Source of the DNA: Elephas maximus indicus
Taxonomy: Eukaryota; Chordata; Mammalia; Proboscidea; Elephantidae
Direction of reading: 5' to 3'
Length of the DNA stretch: 64,000 nt
NCBI RefSeq assembly: GCF_024166365.1
Contig: NC_064834.1
Coordinates: 55,532,001 to 55,596,000, forward strand
The notes below the pieces were generated by a model. The model saw only the letters and a program-made list of their open reading frames with translations. It was not told the origin of the DNA and ran no database searches. The position numbers and the translations under genes were made by a program. This document shows, one piece after another, positions 46,901 through 58,900 of the stretch (positions within the stretch are counted from its first letter, which is position 1; each line of letters opens with the position of its first letter).

Positions 46901-49900
46901 GCTAGGCCATGATTCCCAGTATTGTGTGGCTGTCCTTCATTTTATGTGTTGTGGATCCTGACCTCTACATGTTGATGAGGCATGATGAGACATGACTCAA
47001 GCCCCACCCTTTCTAAGGTTACGTGCTTCCCTGGGGTGTGACTTGCATCTAAGATTATGTGTTTGTCCTGGCGAGGCTCTCTCTCTGCATCTGGATCCTG
47101 CATTTAGTTTGTGATCAATTGACCTCCCCAGAGGCCTGCTGTCTGAACTGATGATTCTGGAATTCAGCAGCCTCCACAGTCCCTTGGGCCAGGGGCCTAT
47201 CCTGTGACCTGATTCGCCAGCTTCTGCAGCCTTGTGAGCCAGCAACCTGTGGTCTGAACTGCTGGTTTGGGTTCGTCAGCTCCTGAGGGTCAGGAGAATC
47301 CTATGCCTGACCCACAAATTTGGGACTTGCCAGCCTCTACAACCACATGAGCCATTTATACAGTTTGTGAGTTCTGCAAGACGTTGCAGTGAATTAGGGA
47401 ACCCAAAGATGGGAGGGAGGGCACTGAGGGGAAAGGCAGTAGCTGATGTTAGAGATCATAGAGTGGTACAGCAGCTTGGAAAAGTTGGACATGTGACATC
47501 TTTAACCTCTGCCTCATAGGAGCCAGCTTTGTGCTGATTCTTTAAGAGAAATTATTAATTTAGGTATATACAGATAATGGAATATTATTCGTCATAGGGA
47601 GAAATAAAGTTCTGATACATGCTACTACATGGATGAACCTTAAAAACATTATGCTGAGTGAAGTACGTCAGACACAAAAGGACAAACATTGTGTGACCCC
47701 ACTTATATGAAATGTCTAGAATAGGCAAATGCACAGAGACAAGAGTTTATTATTAGTTACTAGGAGCTCAGGGGAAGGCATAATGAGAATTGTAGCTGAA
47801 GAGGCACTAAATTTCTGTTTGGGGAGGATGAAAAACTTTTGGAAATATTTAGTGGTGAAGGTAGCACAACATGGTAAATGTAATTAATGCCATAGAATTG
47901 TATACTTAAAAACGGTTAAAATGGCAAATTTTTACCGTATTATACTTTACCACGATAAAATAGTAACAATAATAAAACCACATAGGGGGACAGGGAGAGC
48001 TTACCTTTTGACGATCTCTTGAAAAAAACAGCATCTGAATATCCCAAGCCTTTTGATTTAGATCTTCCATTTCCATCTCCATTTTCTTATGTTCCCACTC
48101 AATTTGAAATATCCCTTTGTGGACATCTTTACTTTCCACCATGCTAGTAACTTTCTTTTGTCCTTGAGCCTTAAAAAAAGTACATTCCAATGTTCAGATA
48201 ATATGGTTCTGCATACTGAATTATAGAATATTTGAAGCTGATGCTATACTTAGAGATAATTCTATCTTCTTTCAAAAATGCAGCAGATATTAAAAATTAC
48301 TTCTTGGGCAAAATCTGATCACTATAATGTAAGATAGTAGGGATTACAGAATATATTTAAATGGCAGACCAAATTTACTTTATATGTCAGTAATTAGACA
48401 GGAACTCCTTTTGTCATCACCTAATCTACCAATCTGTATGCATTTGTAACCCTACTCCTGCCCTTCCTCCTGACACTATGGATGAAGGCTTGCAGTCTTA
48501 TGCTGCTAGGCACAGTGGTAACTGATTGGTAACTAGTGAAAAAAGGAAGAAAGTAAGGAAGAGAGGGAAGGAAGAAAGAAGGGAGAGAGGGAGGAAGGAA
48601 GTAAGGAAAGAGGGAAAACAGGAAAGAAGGAAGGGAAGAAAGAAAAGAAAAAGTTAAATGTAACACTCAAATATCTAGGTGTTTTGTACTTCACTTTGAA
48701 TTGCCTGGATGAATTCAGGAATATTTTCATAGAAGTCGTGCTTCTGGCTTGCTAAAAGTGAAATCACTATGTATCTCATAAATTTGTACAAGACTTCCAC
48801 CAGTGAACATTTTACACTTTTCCTTTCTTCTCCTTCAAAAACCTAGCTTTTTGTAGTTCATTCCATTAGACTATACCACCTGTTAGCCCTTTTTTATTAT
48901 TTTCATCTCCAGATCACTGCTTGGCCTCTCCATTCTTTGATTTACCACTTTCCATGATCTTTTTTCCATTTTACTTTAGCCACCCAACTCCCATGATCAT
49001 ACCCATGTTCTTGTTATCACCACCTCTAAAATCTTAAGTTCAATCATTTCTCTGAAACACTCGTTCTCAACTGGGGAGAAATACTGTCCCCGCCCCCCCC
49101 GCCCCGCCCCCTGCCCAAGAGGACATTAGGCTATGTTTGGAGACATTTTTGACATGACTGGAAGGGGGCTGGAGATTGTTACAAGTATTTAGTGGGCAGA
49201 GGCCAGGGATGCTGTTAAACTTCTTATAATCCACAACAAAGAACGATATAGGCTAAATGACTATAATGCTGAGATTGAGAAACACGCCTCTAGGGCTAAC
49301 ACCTTCTCCTCTTTCTTTCCTTTACGGCCAACTTTTTTGTAAGATTTATTTATAGTTACTACTTTCTTACTTCAAATTATTTCTTCAGTTATCACCAGTT
49401 GAGCTCCTGCTCTGATACTCTACTGAGAATGCCCTGGTCAAGTAATTGACATAACAGACAAGTCCGTCCACCCTGGAACTGTTTATCTCTCTGAACTTCT
49501 AGGAGATCATCATCTCCTAGGTTTCCTCTTATTTCACTGGCATCTCCTTCTCAGTTAGGTGGCTCCTTCTCTGCTATGTCTTTCAGAGTTAGACTTTGGC
49601 ACCAGCCTGAACACCCTTTTCTTCTGTCTACCTGCTTCCTAAATAATCTCAAACAATTGCACGGCTTTAATTATATATGTGTAGATAGCATGTCATTACC
49701 CATATGTAATTATCTATAGGAAACACTGGTGGCATAGTGGTTAAATGCTACAGCTGCTAACCAAGAGGTCGGCAGTTTGAATCTGCCAGGTGCTCCCTGG
49801 AAACTCTATGGGGCAGTTCTACTCTGTCCTATAGGGTCACTATGAGTCGGAATTGACTTGACAGCAGTGGGTTTGGTTTTGGTTTAGAATTATCTATATG

Positions 49901-52900
49901 TAGATCAATCCTAAATCTTTATCTCTGGGTAATTAACATTTACTGGGATGTTTTATAGGCACCTAAAATTTAAGAAAGGTCAAAACTCTTCATTCTATGT
50001 CACCAGCCAAAGCTGGGAACCTGGGCACATTTAATTATGGGTTAAATTCTGAGAAAGTCATGATTTTTTTTCTTAATGAGAAATGCATACTTCATGTTCT
50101 TAAGGTTTTTTGATACAATTGAATCAAAAGTATTATGGAAGTTCAAGTTCAATACACATTTTTCTCAAGCTCATATGAAACATTCTCCAAGACAGATCAC
50201 ATTCTGGGCCATGAAACACATCTTAATAAAACACACCTTACCCATACTTAAAAGAAGAGAAGTCATACAAAGTATGTTCTCAGGCCACAATAAAGTTGAA
50301 CTAGAAATCAGTAACAGAAAGATAGTTGGAAAATCTGTCCAAAATGTTTGGAGAGTAAACTACACACTTTAAAATAACACATAGGTCAAAGAAGTCTCAA
50401 GAGAAATAAAAAATATTTTGAAATAAATGAAAGTAAAAGTATAACTTATCAAAATTTATTGAATGCAGTGCATAGAGGAAAGATTTAAAATCACTAATCT
50501 AATAGTCTAAGGTTCCACTTAAGGAAATTTGAGAAAAAAAGAGCAAACTAAATCCAAAATAAGCAGAAGAAAAGAAATAATAAAAATCAGAGCAGAAATC
50601 AATGAAATTGAAAACAGGAAAACAATAAAGAAAATCAATATAATCAAAGCTGGTTCTTTGAAAAGATCAATAAAACCAATAACCTTCTAGCCAGACTAAC
50701 CAAGAAAAAAAGAGAGAAGACACAAGTTACTAATATTAGAAATGAAAGAGGGGCCAGTTCTACTGATCCTATCAGTGGCATCACTAGGGAGTGCAGGGGG
50801 CATGGACCACAGTGGGTGACACTGTCAGAGGGGGTGACACCAAGATGACTGTCTATAAAATTTTTGTGCAGTGTTTCAGCAGAGAAGTATTATTATATTT
50901 TTATAAAACTATTCCTCCCTGCAGTTAGATATAACAACAAAAAATATTTTTCATAAGCCCAGCTAATACATATCAATATACTTACAAGGCTAAAACTCTA
51001 TGGTAATTTACTTCTTGAACTTTCTAATGTGCTCTGGTCAGAGTTGTCATTATTACCCAATTACAATGACACTTTGAATCACGTGGTTTTGTCTGTACAT
51101 GCTACAAGCATGCACTGTTGTTTCGGTTGCTTCTGCTGTTTTTATAGTTGCTGATTTTGTCAAATTTTCCTGATATTTTAGCTATAATAGTGTGGTAATT
51201 AGCATGGGGGTGACACAATGAGTCATTGCACTGAGTGACACCAATCATAGTGACTCCACTGAATCCCATGAACAACTCTATGCCCCAAAATGGGATAACT
51301 TAGATCAAATGGACCAATTCTTTGAAAGACACAGTCTACGAAAGCTCACACAAGGAGAAATAAATAATCTGAGATAAATATTTAAAAAATTGGATCAATA
51401 ATTAATAACCTTTCAAAACAGAAAGCACAAGGCCCAGATAGTTTCACTGGTGAATTATACTAAATATTTAAGGAAGAAATTATACCAATTCTCTACTATC
51501 TCTTCCAGAGAACAGAACCAGAATGAACATTTCCTACCTCATGTAATGGGGCCAGCACTACCTTAATACTAAAACCAAACAAAGAAATTACAAGAAAGGA
51601 GAATTACAGAGCAATGTTTCTCATGAACATAGATGCAGAAATTCTCAACAAAATTCCAGAAATCAATTCTAACAATATATGAAAAGAATTATATATCACT
51701 ACCGAGTAGGATTTATTTCAGGTATGCAAGGCTACTTCAACATTCAAAAATCAAGTAATGTAACCCATCACATCAACAGGCTAAAAAAGAAAAATTATAT
51801 GACCGTATTGATAGATGCAGAAAAAGATCTGATGAAATCCAATACATATTTATGATAACAATACAGCAAACTGAGAATAGAGAACTTCTTGAACCTGATA
51901 AAGAACATCTACAAAAAACCAACAGTTAACATCCTAGATAATGGCATGTGTTGTACATACTAGATGTTTTCTGTTAAGCTTGGGATTGGGAACAACAGCA
52001 AGATGTCCCCCCGGCTACTCCTGGTCAACATCATACTGAAGGTTCTAGCTAATACAATAAGACAAGAAAAGGAAATAAAAGGTATACAGATTGGGAAGGA
52101 AAAAATAAAACTGTCTTTGCTCATATAAGATATGATTGTCTATGTAGAAAATCCCAAAGAGAATCTCGAAAAACTTCAAAACTAAAAAACAATTACAGCA
52201 AGGTAGCAACATCATGGTAGCAGAGATAAGGTATGCCTTTGACAGGCTCATCATTATGCTAGACACAGTTGAAGAAAGAATCAAGGAACTTGCATATAGA
52301 TCAATAGCAATTACCCCAAACTGAAAAACATAGAAAAAATAGAGTAAAAAAAGAAAAAGAGAGAGAACAGAATATTCAAGAGGTATGGAACGATATTAAA
52401 CAATCTAACATATGTATAATTGGAATCCCAGAAGAAGAAGAGAGTGAGAACAGGGCACAAGAAATATTTGAAGAAATAATCACCAAGAATTTAAATAAAA
52501 AAAAAAGGAAAAACATCAAATCACAGATTGGAGAAGCTCTGAGAACTCCCAGTAAGAGATACACACACACACCTAGACACATCACGTTCAAACTGCTGAG
52601 GACCAACGATAAAGAGAAAATCTTGAAGGCAGACATGTTACATTCAGAAGAACAAAGATAAAAATTAAAGCAGACTTCTTGTTAGAAACTAAGTACGGCA
52701 GAAGCAATGAACATCTTTAAAGTGAGAAGATGAAAGAAAGAGAGAGAAGGAGGGAGGGAAAGGAAGGAAGGGGAGAGGGAGGGAGGTGCCCATCCAGATA
52801 AATAATCTAGCAAAATATCTTTCAAAAATAAAAACGAGTTAAAGACTTTTCAGACCAAAACAAAACAAATCCAGAAAATTCATTACCAGCAGACCTGCAC

Positions 52901-55900
52901 TTCATTTATGTTAAAGGAATTTCTTGGAGAAGAAAGTATATGATACTAGTCAGAAACTTGGATCTATAAAAAGAAATAAAGATTTCTTGAAATTGTGAAA
53001 ATGAAGGTAAATAGAAAATCCTTTTTTCCCCTTTATTTCTTATCACTGTAAAAGAGAACTGACTGCCTAAAGCAAAAATTACAACAATATATTGTGGGTC
53101 TATTGTATTTGTAAGGGTAACACATATGACAATAATACATAATCCCCAAATAGCACAAAATCTCCAAATATTTGGAAATTAAATAACACACTTCCAAATA
53201 ACCCATGAGTCAAACAGGAAGTCACAGGAATATTAAAAAAATATTTTGAATTGAGAGAAAACAAAAACACAAAATTTGCAGAATGTGGCTAATAGTGCTA
53301 AGAGGGAAATTTATAACATTAAATGTTTACATCAGAAAAGAAGCAAACTCTAAAATCAGTAATATAAGCTTATCTAAGATTATCATTAGGGGAGTAGATT
53401 GAGGCTAACAAAACTATGGCATATTAGAAAGATTTAACTCCATGGTCCTATGACCCTGAACTTCCTGCGCCTTAGCTTTGTCTGGGGGTACTTTTAAAGA
53501 GTAATCAGGCCTGCGCCTATTTTTAAAGTTCTTTACGTGCTCCTAATGTGCAGCCACAGTTGGAAATCACTGATTTAACTGAATTAAAATGGAAAGCGGG
53601 AGAATAATGTAAAATATTGGATACAGCAGGTAATACATTGTTTCTTTTTCTCTGAAAATGCATAATTACCCGAATCACAGAATTCAAGTCTTCAATTATG
53701 TTCTTGTTGATGAGAATTGCATCAGAATATTCCAGAATTAACTGGAAATTCTCCAGTTCTACTTGTCCTTGTTTAAGGAGAATTTGGATGGTCAAATTCA
53801 ACTGGAATTCCACTTTCTCTTCCTGTAATCTAAAAAATGAAATCTACTTCAAAGCAAGTAGTTATTAATATATTTATATTTCAAATTTCACCTACTGTTT
53901 GACAGTATTAAATTCAAACCAGTTTAAGGAAAAATATTCTGGAGATACATCTTCCCGATGATGAGTTTTCCTAGAGGTATCTACAGTATTTCTTCCTACT
54001 GACATAGAATTACATTTGTGCTGTTCAAAAAATGCTATGGACAGAAATACATTCATAATATTTTACTTTAGGATTAAGAGAAGATGAATATAATTTTGAT
54101 TATAATAAAAATAAATTAAAGATGAAGAAAATAGAGATGTTCCTAAATAACAAATCTATTACAGTTCTGATATTATTTATTGACTTCTGAGATTATATTA
54201 ACATGTTTAATCTATATGTTATTTAAAAATCTATTTCTAGGTAATTCATATTCTTCCCTATAGCCTAGACCTAAAAATGACATATAATGATGAATTTGGG
54301 AACATCAGAGCAGTATTTTTATCAACATGGCTGTAACTATGGCCAAAGAGTGAAGCAAGGACCTTAAACCAGGATCCAGGAAAAGCAAGCTCCCCTAAAG
54401 AAAAAGATATTAGTTGGGTCGGTGTCTACATGGAAATTTTCTGGACATCTGCTTAATTTTACACAAATTTAGCTTGTGTGGCTTGAGTCTAAAACCACTT
54501 TCTGGCAGAAGCTGGTTCTTTGTGTTTTTATGCAGGAGGAACAGATGAGAAAAAAAATGCTATCATTTTTCCAAAACTTGTCTATTTGTAGTAAGAACAA
54601 TGAAACATGAGAATGTTCCATTCTGAAGTGTGTTACATAACATGTAAAATGTCTATTTTTTTTTAAAAACAGAATTTTTAAAGCATAACATTGGGACTGA
54701 GATGATTAAGTTTGGGCCAACTGTAAGCAAGTGTCTGTCAGTTGATGGGTCTCTTTGTAGGCATTCTCCCCCAATCACAACACAAACCTAACTTAGCTTT
54801 AGCTTAGACTTTGAATAAATGAGCATGAATGAAAGGTTCAAATTACAGGATGAGTTCACGGAACACTTTTTCAATGTTCTGTTGCACCTTTTCATCTTCC
54901 TCAACTCTCTTCCGAAGAAAAGTCACCATTTCCATTAAGCCAGCTGCTTTTTGCTTTACCTGAAGGAACCAAACCACAAACATCTCAGAACATACAGAGC
55001 TTTAGAAGTAAAAACTAGTTTTAAGTAATTTCAGAAAACATACATCTTTTGACTTTTTTTGTTACAAAACCTTAGAAAGTCCATATTTCTAAGAGAGAAT
55101 AAAAGTTTAAATCTTTGCCATTAGGTAATAAAAAAAAAAATTTTTTTTTTTTTTTTTAGTATCTAAAATTTACATGGTATGTTCCATGAATAATTTGAAG
55201 AGTATCAAATCTGCTTCTTGACGAAAATCAAATACGTAAGCAATGAGAATTTTGCTTATATCTTATTTGAAAATTTGTTCTCATTACCTTAGGTAAAATT
55301 ATACAATCACAGATGCTTTAACAAATATATGCCAGCCAGATGCATGTGGCATAGAATTTAGGGAATTTTATTTATTTATTTTTTTGCATGTGTATGGTTG
55401 GGGGAAATGGGGAAATCAAGAAACAACAAAAGAAAGGACTCTAGCCATTTAAACACACAAATTTTTGCCCTTTGCTACTTTTTTTTTTTTTTTAACTTTT
55501 TAGCAAAACTATAAAGTTAGTTCTAGTGAGCTAAATATAATTCTAATCTATGAAAAAGATGAATACCACTCAAGATGAGGGCAGAGAGAAGGGGAAGGCA
55601 GTGTCTACCACAGTGCTGTCCAAGAGAAATATAATGTAAGCCACAAATGTGAGGCACACATATATAATTTTAAATTTTGTAGAAGCCGTATTATAAAAAG
55701 TAAAACTAAACAAGTTGAAATTAATTTTACTAATATATTTTATTTAACACAGTATGTCCAAAATACTATCATTTCAACATGTAATCAATATAAAATAATG
55801 GAGACATTTTAAATTCTTTTTTTCATACTAAGTCTTGTAATTTGGTGTGTATTTTCTATCTACAGCACATCTCAATTAAGACTAGCCATATTTATTTCAA

Positions 55901-58900
55901 GTGCACAATGACCATATGTGGCTAGTGGCTACCACATTGGACAGCATAGCTCTACAAGTTCTACAGACAGGCTCCTACTTAGTCCTCAATGGCACAAAGG
56001 TTGACATTTTATTTCATTATTATTGTTAATATTACCAACTACTAACCTTGCAGAAAAACCTAAATAACTAGCTTTTCTGGAAACACTGCCCAGCTTAAAC
56101 TATATATTTGATATTACTATACTAAATAAAATAAAATGGAAATGTTATTGCATACTTTCTGTTCATTTTCCACTTTCATTCGTCTGGTCATGCAGAAATG
56201 TTCCCAGACCGAGACATCCAAGCCTTCTGGCATGTTACTAATATTGTCCAATTCATCCATGGCTTTCATTAACTGTGCAAAGGCATCCTTATTTGATTTG
56301 TCAGATCCTGGTCGCTCTCCGAAAGGCACAATATTGGCTGTATCTTGGTGCGTTTTCTGTTTTTGAATCCTGGTATTACCAATTAAAGCCATCAACCTTT
56401 CACATTCTCACACAAAACATCAATGTTAAATAAGACTCTTAGCATAGGTATGACACATTGCATGACACTTTCCTTTGGTATTTGGGGGCTGCTGCGTGGA
56501 TTATTCCAAAGAGAAAAGCATTCACTTTGTCCTTTCATACTCTCTAGATCCCCAGATACGACCTTGGCTGGACTAGCGACTTCTCTAATTGTTAGCATCG
56601 GCAGCTTTAGCTCAACTAGGAAACATCTCTCTTCCGTGTATTTAAAAAAAAAAAAAAATTATGCAGGCAATTAAATGCCCAAGAGAAGTGTGGGTGCTCT
56701 CTGGTTTTGTCTTGCACATTCTCTGCTGATGTATTTTTTGCAGGCAAGTAGCCTATACTATGGTCAAACGTATATGAAACTGTGGAAGTGCTTTCCCCTT
56801 TCCCTGCCCCCTCCCCCCCGCCCCCTCCCCCCACACACCCCTGCATTAATAGATTTGCTTTGTTTTCCTGGACTGTGGGTGGGAAAGGAAGGAGACGAGT
56901 ACAAAGATTTGTGTTAGACACCGTCAAGATACTTTATGATGCACTGTGAGATTAGTGTTGTCACCCCCGTCTCTAGATGAGGAAAATGAGGTTCTGAGGC
57001 AAATAACTGGCCCCTGGCCACACGTACAAAAAATAGGTGATGGAGCTAGGATTTAACTCCTCCCATTTGACAGCACTGGGCTAATTATAGTCTTATGTGG
57101 CCTTGCTTCTTTCTTCACAAAGAGAACATATGTACTCGGCTTATTATAACTCCTTTAAAAACAGAAAAGCCAAGACATGAAGCACATTCTTGGTTAAGCT
57201 TGGTTGCCTGTAACCTGTCAAAGGTGAGAGAAGGAGTGTGGATCTCAGACATGAATGAACTTGTATCTTTGAAACAAATAAACTCCATAATTTCTAGATT
57301 ACGTGTGATTGAAAGTTATGAAAATTTGAATTGATAACATTTCAAATCAGTGAAATGATATTCTAATGCTACTCTCAATATAAAAATCAGATATATTAGA
57401 ATCCTTTGGATAGTGGTTATTTTCTATCATTTATATCTGGCATTTTCCAAACTTTTCTTAAACACAAACACAGGATATGTCTTGGGAAAAGGACTATGTG
57501 GTCAAATAATACCACTTGCTCTCTTTCTTATACTTGGAGGTCAAAGGCCAATAACAAGTTCTGAGAAGGTCTGCCGTAAAGAAACCTGTTTAACTTTTTT
57601 TTTTTTAATTCAGAATTTCCTCAAACTTATTTTATCCTGACAGGCTTTAGTGTGTACTTTCAGTTTATATCACATGGGACTCTTATTTACTGGAATACCA
57701 CTTGGAAAAAACAGTTCATGAATTTGTTTTTTGACATCCATTGCCATGGATGACTTAAGGGGAACAGCTTTCATGTATAAAATGGAATTTACAATAGCAC
57801 TATGCTTACAAAGATACTAAACTACTTTTAAATGACGAAAAGAAATTGTTTTTCACTGCCTACACCTATACTTTAAGATACAGGTATGATCTCCAGAAAT
57901 ACTGAATTATGATCAAGACACTTGAACATCATCACCCAAGGATGTTACACTGAATATTTCCATGTAATTGGGAGGAAGAATCAGAAATGTAATTACGCCC
58001 CTCTTCGTTTACAAACTTTTTCACAGAAACATGATAGGAAAGAAGAAACAAACCTTGGCCGGCGTTTAAAAAGTTTGTAGAGTAAATCCACCTGATGCAT
58101 AGGAATTTCAGAAAACTCCTTTTTAAAGCTGCGATCAAGAACCTAGAGGACAAACACATCAATGCCAGGATGGCAGCTTTGTTCTAAAACCTTTTATTTG
58201 TTGACCGTGCTCTTCGAAATACAAGACTGTCCTCACTTTGATTTAAAAATCCAAGAAAACTTGATTTAGAAAGTAGATTTGTTAGGGGGCGACCCTTCAC
58301 TACAAAAATCCCTCAGAAGTCTTTTTTTAAATAGGAAGTATCTCAGTGCATTAAAAATATTATTTCATAGAATTGTTTAGCTGAAGAGGCCTTACATATT
58401 ATCCAGAACACTGTTTCTCAAACTTTTAAAAAGGTGCACAAAAAAATTACATTTCATATTATGTCCCAGAACATACAAATTGAAACAAAAGTTTCACAAA
58501 ATAGTATTTACCCACAAAATATGCAAGGTACTGTATTCTTTTCCACTCTATTCTACTCCATCCTATTTTATTCCATTATAAAAATGTGGATCATAGCCTA
58601 CCAAATTGATTTCATGACCCACTAATGGGATCCACAACCTGAAGTTTGAAAAGCACTAAAGTTTAGATGATTTCCCTCTTTTTTGAGTAAGAGAAACCTT
58701 AAACCAGAGAAGTTTATAAAAATTCATTTTACACACTGAGTTTCAGAAACATATAATGGCATGGAATTAAATTTACCCACAACTGAGAATTATAGGAAAT
58801 AAAGAAATCTATGAGGAAATTAAGTTATATATCTTCTAATGTTCCCTAAATCCAGGCAGCAAGAACTCTATTGCATTGGTGAGTGGGCAAGACAATGACT

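Noticed and set aside
48421-48730. Phe/Ser/Leu-rich minus ORFs
   Set aside because: They are translations of the pyrimidine complement of a (GGAA)n-like low-complexity run.
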